DNA of 64,000 bases from Aspidiotus rigidus (Eukaryota > Arthropoda > Insecta > Hemiptera > Diaspididae): assembly GCA_035079385.1 (NCBI GenBank), contig JAVHKY010000063.1, positions 1,839,501 through 1,903,500 of the forward strand, given 5' to 3'. Position 1 is the first letter of the stretch. Each line of letters starts with the position of its first letter. Under the pieces are notes generated by a model, which saw only the letters and a program-made list of their open reading frames with translations, was not told where the DNA came from and ran no database searches. The position numbers and the translations under genes were made by a program. Below are positions 39,232 through 53,298 of this stretch, one piece after another.

Positions 39232-40843
39232 TATGTTACAGGCAAATCGTTCACATTTTAGGCAAATCGTAAAATACTTATAAAAATTACGTATATGATT
39301 GGACTAGGCATTTCATGAAGTGTCCTAGTCTCATATGTTCTGCCTAATGCAGGTTTGGCAAATCATGAAATGAAATACCTAGATGTAATTTGTAATATGT
39401 AATAGAGCTCAGAAATGCAATCTTTTAGATAGCTACAGTTATTCATTATGAAATTTTAGTGGCAACAGGCAATTGAAGTACAATATTCGAGTGAACAACG
39501 AAAAAAGTATATATATATATAGAAATCTTGAATTTAAAAAAATGTAAAAGTAAGGGGCGAGGTTGCAGGGTAATCACATGCATTAAGGGAAATTTCAATT
39601 TAAGCAAAGAACAAATAACAATTACCACTTTCTAATTAAAATTATGAAGTTTCAAAATTGAAACTAGTCTATTTATTTGTACACGGCGTGCTATTGTGGC
39701 ATTTGCTGTTGCACAATGTTATTTCGTCTGCACACGCATCGCTTTGTTTCAAATGCGTAAGGAGGCAGTATTTGAAGGAATATCTGTCGCGTCGAGAAAC
39801 CTCTTATCAAGTTTTTTCATCACGTCACCTTCTTGGTCTTCCGGGACTGGGATAGACGTGTTTTCTGGGCCAATCTTTGCAGGCACGCCGAACATAGCCT
39901 CATACGGACTACGTTTAACCTCCGCATGCAGAGAATTATTCTTCATAAATTGAACGAACCAAAGCCCCTCACTGTACTTGCTCGTATTATTGTCTTGAAG
40001 CCAGGTAAAGAGCATTTCCTCGACATCTCTATTCACTTGTTCCACGCTACCTTGAGCCTGCGAATGTCGCGCCTTCCCGTGGATAATCTTCAAGTCTGGC
40101 CACATCTCTCGAACGCTTTCGATGATACAATTTCTTAACTCTCGGCCATTATCGGTTTGTAAAATACACGGGACACCAAATGTCGTAAAAACGTCAAGCA
40201 AATGTACAGCAACTTCTAAATACGGGCTCTGCAACTTTCATTTGATCTAATCCTTGTTCAAAGTCACAAACTTCGTCAGGTGGTCTTGGTATACGAATAC
40301 GAAATGGTACTCACCGTCAGCTCGTGATTGGAGATCTATCATGTCTTGTTGAGCTCGGCTGTATTCGCGTGAACAATTGGTTTAACTACAAGGCCTTTTC
40401 TTTGATTGCTTCTCTTCTGCTCACAACCAATACAACCCGAAATTAAATCTCAAACAGGTGCTCGACTTATATTTTTGTATTTCTTTTGAACGCCTCGAAG
40501 CATCCCGTCCCTACCACCATGTCCTATAGATTTATGAATTGTATCCAGACAATCGAAAAGTTCTTCCGTATGGACATAGTAAAGAATGACATCGGTGTCT
40601 GCCTTCATCGGAGAAATTAGTTCTTGCACCTTCATAACACGTATCACATCGTAGTGCTTAAGCAACCAAAAATCGGCTGATGTTTTTTACCGACCGCCAG
40701 GCATTTCATGAAATGCCTGAAGAGTGCTTGACATTTTATGGAATGACTGAAAATTGTCAGTCACTTTATAAAATGTCAACCCAATAAATCAAGATTTTGA
40801 CATTTCATGAAATACCAGCCTTAAACGATTTGCCTGTAACATA
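39232..40843. mobile_element. Integrase-CXC TIR transposon, degraded copy (element B)
   Basis: The left end TATGTTACAGGCAAATCGTT and the inverted right end (40843 inward) share about 20 bp. Subterminal regions repeat GGCAAATCGT (39241, 39261) and the palindromic word CATTTCATGAAATGCC with variants (39308, 39369, 40703, 40731, 40762, 40800). If the true end is TGTTACAGG, flanking TGTA and TATA could be a 4-bp target duplication with one change. The element is 1.6 kb and encodes a broken integrase on the minus strand. The right flank is immediately a dispersed repeat (40848). Confidence 0.75.
39671..40665 (-). pseudogene. KRBA2/Ginger-type integrase with CXC tail (element B)
   Basis: Minus strand, N to C: an H2C2 zinc-binding segment (LDTIHKSIGHGG, 40665-40450, then CIGCEQK in a shifted frame). 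A core then gives LQTDNGREL, WPDLKIIHGKARHSQAQGS, VEQVNRDVE and NNSLHAEVKRSPYEAMFG (40234-39749). The D of TDNG and the E of VEQ are 36 residues apart, as in element A. The first catalytic Asp region has lost its frame. The end of the CXC domain survives near 39720-39671 as LCNSKCHNSTPCTNK and a stop, matching element A's LCNSHCHSSLPCTNK. Several frameshifts and missing parts make it inactive. Confidence 0.8.
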
Positions 40844-40847
40844 TATA

Positions 40848-40992
40848 TAAGGAAACCTGAATTTTTTTTATGTTAGTTGTGATTTAGGACCTCTGAAACG
40901 CCGAGAAAGTTCATTGCCCCTGCCCCTATTCACCTTGCTACGGGTGTAATACCTCACTTACCTCACTTTTCTAGCTAGAAAAGTCGGTAAAA
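40848..40992 (-). repeat. Dispersed repeat family 'AGGAAACCTGAA', short copy
   Basis: The reverse complement matches 61510-61648: palindrome CTTTTCTAGCTAGAAAAG, GAGGTATTACACCCGTAGCA, TTCTCGGCGTTTCAG and TTCAGGTTTCCTTA in the same order. It begins four bases after the right end of element B. Confidence 0.8.
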
Positions 40993-43900
40993 ATTTTACC
41001 TTATACAACAGGAAGAGGGTAGAAGATGGATGGAAGGCATTGAGATAAACTTTTTCTACGTTTTAGAATCATTGCGACTAATCTACGTATAAATAACTTT
41101 GTTTCATGTGGACACCAGACCATAATCTCTCCTTTTTTAATCTCAGTCCTTGCTTTGAGCTTAATATCAAGCGACATGATTTTTGTTACTACCTTTATGG
41201 CTAAATAAGAGACAGTATGATAGGCACTGATTACCTCTAATAACAGAAACCTCTGTAGTTTAATGACCCTATTCATTTGTTCCTGACTGACGTATTTGGT
41301 TTTATATGAGCTAGCAGTAGTCGACTATTGTTTCAAATATTGCTTTGTAAAGGATAGTGTTGCTTTTAAAATTTAGACCATAAGTTTTGTTTTACTTTTC
41401 TTCATTCTTATAAAATACAAATTATAAGTAAAGAAATACGCGTCTGAAAGTTGGAAGTTACGTTTGAAAATTCGTTTCATCAAGCAATTTGTTAAGATTA
41501 CGATGTCATTGATTCCTTACTTTGTATTTTGTGTAGAAGTTGAGTAGAAATATTTCACCACTCACCTTCAAGTGGGGAATACCTCTCAGGTGATTTTTTT
41601 AATGACTATTTTGATTGTCCTAATTTCGTCTCTAAATAACTCTCGGCAGTTTCGCGCCTTCTTGCGCACTCATGACTCATTCAATTTCTTTTCCGTCCAC
41701 CTAAAGGTTACGCGCTCTACTCACAAAACACAACATTTTGCGCGTCTCCTTGAAGATTCTACCTCCAAATTTTTATCAACTTTTTACGTAAATACCAGAT
41801 TGGGCGTTGATAGATATCTGGCGAGAAGCTCTTTTACCAAACGGTTCATTCATAGAAGTCTTTTACAATAAGTGTTGTCCATCCACTTCGAGGGTGAAAT
41901 GAATATTGTGGCGAAGTATGAGAAGAATTAATGAATGAACAAAAAAACGGACGAAAACTAACATATCTCCTCCAGAGAAACGTAGTGCAGCTCGTTTCCT
42001 ACACTTCGGTGTAATATATTGATTATATTTATAATGTTGTATCATTGATAATAATTTGATATAATCTATTCTATATGTTAGCCTAACTAGTTGACGGTCT
42101 CATTTTTAGACTTTTACAGGTATAGTATACCGTACAAGTAGGTTGTAGTTAGTGGGTCACAGGTTCATTCTTAACCTAGATTTTTTCAAGTCTCTCAAAT
42201 TCATAGATGTCATCATTGACAGGTTTCAACTAGCTTTTGGAGATTCACTCGCATCTTGGTCTAGTATGCAATATTTCAAGCTAACTAGCTCTCGGGAGCT
42301 CACTGGCTCCGATCGTTTACCCCCATTCTTAGTAGTATACTGCATAATAAACATGAAAGAGGAATACTCCGACGTGGAGTAAAACATGCAAAAGGAACGG
42401 ATTCGTTTAGTATATTGCATATTAAGCCTAGTATGATGAAGGTTGGCTTATATTAGTTCTAAGCCTTCTTTATACTACCGTTAGCTTTATATTCTAGGTC
42501 TAGGCTTCCTTTATATTACACTCGTTATAGGCCTCGAACACCATTTTTTCTGTGCAGTATTATACTAGCTTTACTCTAGGAGGCCTGTAATAGTTTATAC
42601 TAGCTTTCCTCTTTCTTAAAATATTATATATACTAGATCTACGTAATGGAGGCTCCCCTACTGTAGTAGCCTAGTTTAGCCCTAGTATAATAAGAGTCCA
42701 GCACAGCGACTAGCCTAGCCTATAATACTGTACGCGAGCTAGTATACCAGGCTAGTATACAGTATGATGAGTACTCCCAAGGTTTCGTTACGGTTTTTCG
42801 TGATAGTTTTCTAAAAGTAATCCCAACCTTAGAAGCGTATAGATGCTAATACAATTTTGAAAAAAATAGGTAATAGGTTCCGTTCTACAGACACGGTGGA
42901 TGTTGTCCAAGTATTAAAACTCATAATTGACGATACTAGTTATAGAGGATTACAGAAATTGAAGGTCTTATCTTTCAAATATTTCCATATGAAGACCCTG
43001 GAGATGAGAGGAGCGGTATACAAGCCCGTGGCTGAGCTATCGGAAAATGTATAACAGTTATCATTGAGAATCTTGTAACTTGTAAAACGATTTTCAAATA
43101 TGAGCTTTTATTTAACAAATTTTGTACTACGCCGTCGGAAAATTAAAAAATTATTTTAGCATTCTCGCATTACGTCGAAGGAAAAGGGAAATAAAAGCGT
43201 AAGTTGTACTGTTTTTGGTCTAGAGTTGCATAAATGTTTGAGGCTACCGAATAATTTTTTTTAGGTTATGATACCGCTTCTTGCTTTGATATCCCATTTA
43301 TAAAAGTACCGTATTTACTTCGACATAGTGCGAGAATATGCCAGGATTATTTTTTAATTTTTCGACAGCATACAAAATTCGTTAAATACATAAAAAATTA
43401 TTTTTGATTTCTTTTTTTCTTATTCATTCATATAATATGATTTCCTATCTTCTTCTTACACAACGATTATTCTGCCTGCCATCATTATAATTTGTATTAC
43501 AATTTTTATTTTTGTCGTTCATTTCAAATACCTATTAGCTGTTATACTCGTAGTTATTGGTTGTCCTATAGGTACTTTACAGCTGTTTCTTTTTTTTTTT
43601 TTAGTTATGCTGATAAAAAATGACAACCGAAAAATATCAGTCATACTTACTATGTATGTGAGTATACCAAGCGATTGCAGAGGGAAGAAAAAGAAATTAA
43701 TATTTTTCACCGATAATGGCTGAGAGAAACTTTTCATGATGCGATTTCAAAACGGAAAGAAAGTGCGATTTTTTCGGCAAAAAAGAGAAGAAAAAACAGT
43801 TGAAACAATAATTATAAAACATAGAAGCTGAAAATTGGAACTTGATAAGGTAAATGCTGTAAAAGTTGGGGTTGAGCTCGTTGGGGTCGGATGTTCGCTG

Positions 43901-46335
43901 ATGAAATGAATGCAGGAATTGCGCAAGTATTTCTCGGCAAAGATTTGCTGATCCATTTTTTTTTTTCTGTCTGAAACATAATGACTGGCAACCCGATAAA
44001 AAAAGTGAAGAGCTTTTTTACACTCATACGAACGTTTTAAGGTTCTTGTTGGGCTGGCAACATTCGTATGTATACGTGTAATTATACGCACTCTAATATA
44101 CCTACACCAAGTATGGGAATGACGGAAGATAATTTCTGGTTAATCGGTCGTCTTCCTATCTGTATTTTACCGCGTTTTCGTCATCGAATGCAGACACGCA
44201 TGTAGGTAAATTATGGTAATGGTAAATACCTGCTAGATACGCGATATTTTTCCTCCTCCTTCATCAGTTCTCAGATAATTGCCACTGCCACTGCCATTTC
44301 GTTTCTACCATCATTCCATTGTATGTAAGACGCAATACGCAGTAGCTGGTGTATATTTACGTTCTGTATTACGAGTAAACCTCGCGTACAATAATATGCA
44401 TTTTGTACCGTGAAATGCTGTGCATACTATACGTAGTCGATGCAATAAACATATTACAGGTCTATGGTAGTCGTAAAAGTTATATACATTTCTCGCATTA
44501 CCATTTTCAGAAATTCCATTTTTCGTTTTATTAAAAATTGTATATTATTCTTCTCGGCGTACGAAGCACGGAGACTATTATCCCAACTATACAGTAGCAC
44601 ACCATGTGTTACAAACGAGTTATTTCTTCATAACTTTTAGAGACATGGTATATAGGAGTGCTGGAAAGTACGAGATATGAGGAAATGGAGAAGAGAAAGC
44701 GAGAGACCAAATGTCTTTCTCCTTATTCCTACCAACTTAATACCAGCCGAGACACAATGGCAAATAATGGAAATTTTCTATTTCAACCCTCTTTGATGTT
44801 TTTCGCGTTTTTATACTTTCATTTTTACATTAGGAAACAGTGGGCTCTAAAAATTGTTGAAGAATTTTTTCTCGATATTGGACGTTCGTCACATGGAATC
44901 TGACTCTTTCACTCAAATTGATGAGACCTGATGAATATTCCCTAGCATTTGACAAGTTTTCTGTTCTGCCTTAGTTTTCTCGAGGAAACCGTTCTCGATT
45001 ATTTGAAACCGACGAGCGAACGACATAAATTGGGAACTCGCTATCATTTTTCCGTCGTCAGTACAATGATATTTTGTTATGCGAACTCCTTCTTCTTATT
45101 CTTCTTCTTCTTTTCTCGTCTTCTTGAAAAATTCACCCTTTTTGAAAAATTGTATTCCCTTTTATTGTACACACTTGCAAAGTATATATTACGTACACAT
45201 CTTTCGCTTTAAACAGAGAGAGAAAATGGAAAGTACAAATACGAAGTCGCTTTCATTTTAAATCGTGACTTCTTAGTAACAGAATAGAGAGAAGAAAGAA
45301 GTGAACATGAGAGGAAAAATGAAGTAAGTCATGTATGAAAAATACACTGACAGGTCGAGGTAAAACCCAGGTTGAATTTCTTATTCAAATCATTATGTTA
45401 GCACTCAACGAGGAGGAGTATAATTGTAGTAATGGTGATCTACAAAACTATAAGATGAGCCATTTTTTCGAATTTTTTATCAACTTTCCTTTGATCTTTT
45501 TTAATTAATTATCGTATTGTTATACTGTATACCTACCATACAGGTATTGCAATGGCGTATCAGAAATTTTGGTCGACCTTTCAAGAAAACTAGAAAGTAA
45601 CTTACGTTTTCTTTTCACGTAGGTATACGTTTTTTGTGTGAACTCCTACAATTTGGTTATATGGTTATAGAAGACTCCGCAATTAGAAAAACAAAGAATT
45701 CCACACACCGAATACCTGTCGACCTCAACGTGCACATACTCGTTATACTTGTTCAACTATATAAACCTTGTATGTAGTCAATGGTACTCGACCTCGAACC
45801 TTCCCAGATTTAACGCGAAGCTTGTATTCTACATTATCTTTCTTCTTTCAGCTGCCTGATAGTCGAAAATCTTAGGTCCGTTGAATTATACTACAATACT
45901 AACGGCATTTCAACGTAGAAGAATTATAATAGTGCCGAAGTGATGTGCGTGCAATTTTCAGAATATTGAACCAACGGAAGTACATATGCACAAGGTCCTG
46001 CTTTTCCCATACTAAATGAATATTTGGGTAACTCAATTAAAAAACTAGTGCCAACCAATACGACTAGGTTTTTGTGAGAAATAAATTATGGTCAATTTGT
46101 ACAACGATTAAACATTAATTCATACTGATAAAACTCATTTCCGATGTTTTTAGGGCTATATACAGAAAATACAGAAGAATACAATGCCCAAAACACCCTG
46201 CTATCAGTATGAGCCATCTATTCTTAACTATATGATCCTTGTGAACGTGAACATCCGCATTTACCGTCTTCCCTTAGTAAAACATATATCAAATGGATAC
46301 GCGAAACAGTGGTAACAAAAGATTAGAAAGGAAGA
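40993..46335. other. Long stretch without identifiable genes
   Basis: AT-rich DNA. A patch at about 42420-42780 is unusually rich in CTAG/TAGCCTAG/CTAGTATA words, a degenerate low-complexity repeat. Frames at 41572-41871, 42152-42382, 42857-43054 and 43747-44091 have no recognisable motifs. Confidence 0.5.
42420..42780. repeat. CTAG/AGCCTAG-rich degenerate repeat
   Basis: Dozens of variants of AAGCCTAGTATA / TACTAGCTTT occur on both strands within about 360 bp. A related phrase (AAGCCTAGACCTACTATAAG) occurs at 4219-4238, so the family is dispersed. Confidence 0.5.
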
Positions 46336-46500
46336 CACGATAAAATGGATAAGATACTGCACCAAGTGATACTGAAGATTTCCACAGGCAGGACTGAAGC
46401 AGAACCCTACTACCAGTGTACACCCAAACCGATAGTCCACACAGAAAAATGCAGAATTTATTGGGATCAAACTATCAGATCAGACCGCGGGAAACTATAG
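46336..46500 (+). pseudogene. R2-like endonuclease-domain fragment
   Basis: The plus strand reads MDKILHQVILKISTG, then EPYYQCTPKPIVHTEKCRIYWDQTIRSD in pieces. This parallels the YNYTPEAVIDN...IYWDRT segment of the R2-like relic at 308-450. It breaks off before the RPD active-site motif. Confidence 0.65.
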
Positions 46501-46575
46501 TCAATAGTAGCACTGGTCTTGTGCATGTGGAACTACGAAATAACATTAAAAATTAGGATTAAAAGTACTCGGAAA

Positions 46576-46930
46576 TAGTCAGAACTATACAATAAGCCAC
46601 TTGATGCATGTAGACGACATAAAACTGTTTGCGGGAACAAAACAAGGCATGGAACAGCTAATAAAGATAGCTAGCATGTTTTCAACAGATATCCAAATGG
46701 AGTTTTGACTGGATAAATGCAAAACAGTGCAAATAATAAGAGGTCAAATGAAGAATGAAGAAATGAGACAGATGAAACTAATAGCACTTGGTACAGATAA
46801 ATACCAAAAATTTGTTACGCACGGAAGAAGCGAAGAAGCAGTCAAAAGATCTCTATTTCTACAAGAATAGACCTATGTCGTACGTTGCAGACTGATGCTG
46901 ATGGAAACTTGTTTCGAATGTATGAAGAGG
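46576..46930 (+). pseudogene. R2-like reverse transcriptase fragment
   Basis: The plus strand reads SHLMHVDDIKLFAGTKQGM, then LIKIASMFSTDIQMEF, stop, LDKCKTVQII. It is the RT active-site region (catalytic DD in VDD) followed by the FxxDIxMEFGLDKC thumb motif typical of R2-like elements; a TGA replaces the G-L step. It follows, rather than precedes, the endonuclease fragment at 46336-46500, so the pieces are rearranged or come from two insertions. Confidence 0.75.
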
Positions 46931-47244
46931 AGAAATATTTATTATTGATAACTGAAAGAGATAAGTTCATCTTGGAAAATCGTTTAAAATTTATAATCAC
47001 TCTTCAGCATATGTAGTAAGTTTTAGCCTTTTCATAAACGTGCGCGCGGCTGTCACAATTTGCGCTTTTGTAAAATTAACATTTTATGAGCTCGTTAAAA
47101 CTGTAGGTATAAGGTCGTTTTCGATTATTTCAGAAAAACATAATTGATTAATAATTACTTCTCATATGCATACGTATACTATACGTGTATATATTATTCC
47201 GTTTGTAAAACCGGTTATCTAAATTTCAGCTTCGAACTCGATAC

Positions 47245-47279
47245 GCGGAACACTTCGAACACGAGCGAAGTGTCCCGCA
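47245..47279. repeat. Short hairpin
   Basis: GCGGAACACTTCG pairs with CGAAGTGTCCCGC, one mismatch, short loop. It is a compact stem in otherwise AT-rich DNA. Confidence 0.6.
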
Positions 47280-48550
47280 AGTTTTCGTTGAAAGTTTGAA
47301 TAAAAATCTCGATAATGTATCCAAATACAGATAGTTCAAAACGATTGAGAATACGATAATTCTAAATTGTGCGAGTACATGGATAATCTTCTTGACCCCC
47401 ACTGTTGTGATTAAAGTCAAGCTGAAGTGGAAATATTTTATGATTTCGGATCCAATTTGAGCGAGTACAACAGTTCCTACAACAATCTTTTAAATCCTCT
47501 CCTCTCTTTCTCTGTTTCTATCTTCTTCTTAGACGCTCTTATATGAATGTTTGGACAAAGCAAACGAAACATTCACGAAATGGATAGCATGGGTTGGTTG
47601 AGGATTCTTGATTTCATATACGGTCGTCGAGCGAAACCGGTTAGACAATTTACAAAAAAATGACTTTATTTAAATAAATAGTTCACCAACTATTTGAAAA
47701 TGTTTATTAATAAAAGATCCCAATGCTTAAATAAAATTAAAACATCGCAAATCCAAACCTCTACAATTTGACTAGTCAGTAGTCTTTCCCGAGTTTTCAA
47801 TTTCATGTAGACAGAGCCCCTTCCAAATTCTTAAACGATTTCATTTGATTTATTCTTCCTATGCACGTGATAAATTTGTTCACGCGTTCTTATCACCAAT
47901 AATTATTATCACGTGGCGTCTCAGCCTGACTACGAATTGGTTGATGCTAATGAAAATTACCGGTAGGCCTACCTATCAAGAATGTTTTTCGAGCAGCAGT
48001 TTTAATTGTTATACTCGTACGTAACGCTATTCTATCACGATGAATAAAATTGATTTTCTATTTCTCACGCAAAATGTTGTGAAATTTTCTATCATTTTCC
48101 TTTTGTGACAAGTAGATTCTGGTAAAATTTCGAATTTCTGTTTATATTTGCTCGCCGAAATGATTGTTCAATGTGAACAAATGAAACGCCGCAGTTTTAA
48201 TTCGAATTTATTTCTTCTTACGTTTACATGCACGGCGTAATTGTAGGTAACATACTGACATCATGAAAATCGTACATATGTCTGAACAAAGAACGGCGAA
48301 AATTGTCGTCGTTGAAAGGAATAAGTAGCCATATAATCATGTTTTTCTATTTGTTGAAAGGGTTCGAAACATACGAATTAATTTATCTACTTTCGGCTGT
48401 GATTTCGTTCAATTTCGCACCTTTAGAATGTAGGTCAGATCATTGCACAGATGATTCAATGTCAAAAGCGTTGCGCTATTAGCTATTCTCTTTCTTTTTG
48501 ACGAGGGATTAAATGAAGAAGAGAATTTTGGTTTACCATGGAAATTGTAT

Positions 48551-48568
48551 GTGTGTGTGTGTGTGTGT
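48551..48568. repeat. (GT)9 microsatellite
   Basis: Nine GT units. Confidence 0.9.
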
Positions 48569-50347
48569 TTAGCAATGATGAAAAATTTGTATCTCAATTT
48601 CACCTACAATTTGAATTTGAAACAAACTTTCTACATCTTTTCCATGTGTCAAGAATTGACCAATGAGCCAAGGCTCCCAAAGTAAGAGTCGAAAAATTCC
48701 TTCATTACTAAACTTCGTAGATTTTGGCGCACCTGCTGTACATTTGATTAATTCAAACTTGAAAGGATGAAGTGCCAAAGCATTTACTGCTGAGTTGCAT
48801 TGTTTTATTTTCAATCCTATACCCTATTGAGTTACATAATTTCTAACATATGCTTTAATTCTTTAACCCAAAATTCAGCTCATAAAAAACGCCGATGCGC
48901 TCTTATTAAAAGTTAGGAGGTTTTTGAAAACTTTGAATCAAATCAGGTCTTTCCAAATCATTATCATTGTTGTCGTCTACGTCATGTATGTATATGTATA
49001 TATACATACAAATATTTGAACAAGTAATAAAACTACCCTTTATATTTGCCGCAAGTAGTTCCGGGTTGATAACCTCGTAAAGTTTTCATCCTTGACCTTG
49101 GTATATTTGACCTAGGTTTTGACAAATATTTCAGTTGTCATTTTATTGCACCGTTTGTTGTGTGTACTCTCCGTATTGTCTACAACTCTCTTTTATACAT
49201 GTACACATTTTCTACGTTTAACGCGCGGTCTTAGACGACGGTGTAGTAATCCCAGTCGTTAACATTCTGGATCAATGAGGAAGTGTTATCACAGACATGA
49301 CGTCATAATTTGATGGTAGATGTTGTTCCCTGAGTGCGGTTGAATTTTATTAGTTTTAAATTCAACCTAGTCGAGGGTGGTGTCGTAAAAAAGCGAGAGT
49401 TTTATGGCGTCCCAATTTTTATACACAAGTTCATGGCGATTTATCTTTCTCTCTCTTCGATTTTCCTTCTTCGTTTCTTCTCTTTGAAATGGGTACATGT
49501 GGTTAACAACGATGTCTGGTTATCGTCACTACATCACATTCCTACATTACATACTGTAGTTACGCGTATGGTCAGGATTGCAGGAACACGAAAACAAGAC
49601 CAACATTTTCAATATTCAAGTTCAGCACCTGGCTTATATTCGTAGGTATATCAGGAGTTGTGTGAATTTTTTTTCCGTATCGTACATTCGAAACATACAT
49701 TCATCTGTCATACAATATGCATTAGAATGGACAGCCGTAACATTTTTCTGATCAAAATAAGAAAAACTATATCATCTTATATTTCATGTTTTCAATTAAT
49801 TCTGAAAACAGACTTTGATATACAATACGGGCTAGGTATACCTCACGTTGATACGCATCTCCTTATTCCGAATAAATCATCACGTATATGAACGAATAAC
49901 TCCTCAAAACTTTACCTAAAACGAGATGTGATCTGTTCAGATAAGTACAGCGAGCAAAACTAATCGAATAGACGTAACAAAACCGAATTCCGTTGGATTT
50001 CATTTTTTTTTTTTTTTTTTCTTTCTTTCTTTCGTTCTCTTTTACCCCCTCTCACCGTCACCGTTAAAGTAAAGAGATTCACTTTGTCCACATTTCATGG
50101 AATCAGATTTTTTCAATGAAATTCTATAAGATGTCAACTGCCAGCGTATTGGCTGGCGTAATCGACCACTTTCTCTTGTCTTATATATTTAAAAATCGTT
50201 CTCATTGGATCCAATATCAGTTGTTGGTAGGAAACTGCAAACGGCGAATTTCACGGTTATAACTTACCGGCAAATTATAAAGTGAATCAATCCATATGCA
50301 TTCATCTCTTTTCTTTATTCGACAGTATTTTGCTCTTTCAAGCGAAA

Positions 50348-50992
<645 letters not shown>

Positions 50993-52545
50993 CTAACAGG
51001 AACTTTGCGGGTTGCGTGGGCTTTTAATTTTGTCTCCTCCAACTCCGGAATCGACCCTTTTGTGTATAACTTCAGTGTTGGAAAAATCTCTTCGGCGAAC
51101 CCCCTCTTCTACTCGGCAACCGCCAAGGTAGTACCTCCTAGTACGCAAAACATTAGAACACACACCAACAACAATCTTAGAAGTAATAGAGCTCTGTTGG
51201 AGTCTCTTCATCTTCTTCTTTCTCCAAGGGTGAGCTTCCTCTTCTTCCTGCACATTTGGATGTTGATGGTACACAGGTGTTGAGTAGGCCATAACGTGAT
51301 TTGGCATTGGCCTGTTCCATTCCTGGTCAATCTTCTTCTTCATGACGGCGGCAGACACCTCTGGTTCCATGCTTCTACGGAACCTAGTATGGCGGATACT
51401 GGGCTACTTGGGGCAAGCGCTTCATCCACAATCCGATCTCTTGTAGAGACCGAGTAAGCTCGTACAGCTCACGCCTCCACGCCTCACACTCAAATAAGGT
51501 GTGCTGCGGTCCATCATCCCGCTCTTGGTTACACTGCGAACACGTTGCCTGCTCAACTTTCCTTAACTTCTCGTGAAGGTACTTGTTGAAGCAGCCATGG
51601 CCGCTTAACACCTGCGTCAAGTGAAAGTTCAGCTGACCATGGTGTCGGTTCATCCACTCATCAAGGTCGTGTATCAACACACGGGTTGCCCACGTACCCA
51701 GCTCGCTCTGGGCGATTCTTGCTTTCCATTTTACGCAAGGAGCACCTGACCTCTTGCTTGACCCGTAAAATCTCTTGATTGGTCGTTGTTTTCTGTTTTA
51801 CTTTGAACATGACCGCTCTCTCCTAACCTAACCTCGATTGGTGATGAACGTGCTAATACGCTAACAGCATCCATTGAGACAGCGCGGGAGGCACTAATAC
51901 ACCTGAGCGCAACTCTTTGTTGGATCTTTACCATTTCTCTCCTTCTGTATGGTATCTTCATCGAGTCGGCCCTTACTGGGGCACCATAGAGGAGGATCCA
52001 CAAGGCGGTGCTCATCATGATTTTTCTTCTTCCTTCTTTCAGTCCTCCTAGGTTCCTCATCAGGTGGATTAGGTACGCAACTACTACTCTGTCTGCCTCT
52101 TCCGCTGCCATCAGGAAATGGTGCCTAAAACCAGATGCCTAGGTACTTCATTACTTTTTTGGTCTTGATTTTCACACCTTGCAAGTGAAAGGTGGGTGGA
52201 TTGAACTTCCGACGGGTCGTGAATGAGATGGCCTCCGTCTTACCAACTCGATCCAACGCATCACTACCTCTATAGCCCGGTTTACCCTACTCTCCATCGC
52301 TACAGTTGTTTCAGCTAGTGCATATCACCAGGGTGTCATCCGTATAGCAGATAAGCTTAACACCCGATGGCGGCTTCACTTTGAAGATCCCGTTAAATGC
52401 AACGCACCACAACAGCGGCCCAAGAACCAACCCTTGCGGCACCCCACAAGTAACTGGACGCTTTGATGGACCAGCAGACGTCTCCGCTCAGATTTCACGA
52501 TTGCTGCTGATCATCTTGAGCAGGTATGCGGTATAAACCGAAAGA
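50993..52545 (-). pseudogene. R1-like non-LTR retrotransposon, 5'-truncated
   Basis: Minus strand, N to C: RT palm motif VTCGVPQGLVLGPLLW at about 52455-52408. Then the active site VKLICYTDDTLV (YTDD in place of the usual F/YADD) near 52345-52310. Then VGKTEAISFTTRRKF and KVMKYLGIW, then LMRNLGGLKEGRRK and LLYGAPVRAD at 52060-51960. Then LTQVLSGHGCFNKYLHEKLR and CSQCNQERDD...HTLFEC (C-x2-C-x-H-x-C) at 51620-51480, and a basic tail. This order and the LTQxLSGHGCFxxYL phrase are typical of the R1 clade. Stops and at least four frameshifts break it; the endonuclease and gag parts are missing. Neighbour PLE 52808-53298 lies on the same strand. Confidence 0.85.
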
Positions 52546-52807
52546 TATCTCGTACAAAATCATCCTTCAGTAAAATATTGTTTCTGTAGTGCTAATCCAC
52601 TTTGCTGTTGAACGGATTGATTGGAGACTCATAGGTCTAAAGTGCCCAACATTAATTCAATATACGTGTTAAAACGAATTATTATTTCCCTTCTTAAAAT
52701 TATTCAGATAGTCTATTTGGTCATAACAGGACACCTTTATCAGTTGCACTATTTACTTGGAATCGAAGGCTGTTAAGATACTAAAAGTATGGTGGGATAT
52801 TAGGTAA

Positions 52808-53298
52808 TTAAATATCGCTTGAAAGTCGAGCTTTTTCCAAGTCACCCATGTTTACCCTACGAATTTCGGTGGTCGAAAGTATTTCAAGTCCTCTTTCTAA
52901 TCGATATTGCTCAAAAGCCGAAATTTGAAGTCTGCATCCCATCACATTCCGCTTAGGTGAATAAGAATTTTCGCAAATTTCTCTTAGCACTTGAGAACCC
53001 TTACGGAAGCTATGCTCACTAATGCTTAAGTCTCAGCGAATGTCGATTCTTCCTCAGTGCCCTTCTTCCAGGCTTTCTTATGTTCAGCCACTCTGATCTT
53101 CAACTGCCGACCTGTCTCTCCGATATAAACACCCTTACAATCTTTACACTCTAATCTACACACCCCACTCTTCTCGGCCTTTCAACCTAACAAACAATCC
53201 TTTGACTGTAACAGGATTGTCAAACGCCCACCGAAAGCCGAAGGGGCGAAGGGCCCGTCCTAACCGAAGGAAGAAGAGTTTCCCAAGAATGGGAGCCT
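52808..53298 (-). pseudogene. Penelope-like element 3' end
   Basis: Minus strand: RLPFLGK, LRPFGFRWAFDNPVTVKGL, then CRLECKDCKGVYIGETGRQ and LKIRVAEHKKAWKKG, ESTFAE and SEHSFRKGSQVLREIC, ending at 52808. The GVYIGETG core is the GIY-YIG nuclease with its Cys pair (C-x2-C) ahead. It matches the PLE at 58874-59418 segment by segment (RLPFLGK, LRPS.F, VAEHKKA), so both belong to one family. Frameshifts occur near 53285 and 53030. The RT is absent. Element A lies about 150 bp beyond its 5' side. Confidence 0.8.

Noticed and set aside
38900..39261. Lysine- and phenylalanine-rich frames on both strands
   Set aside because: They come from the palindromic MITE; both strands give nearly the same peptide because it is an inverted repeat.
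40966..40984. CTTTTCTAGCTAGAAAAG palindrome as a Helitron 3' hairpin
   Set aside because: No CTRR terminus at the proper distance and no TC start were seen in any copy.
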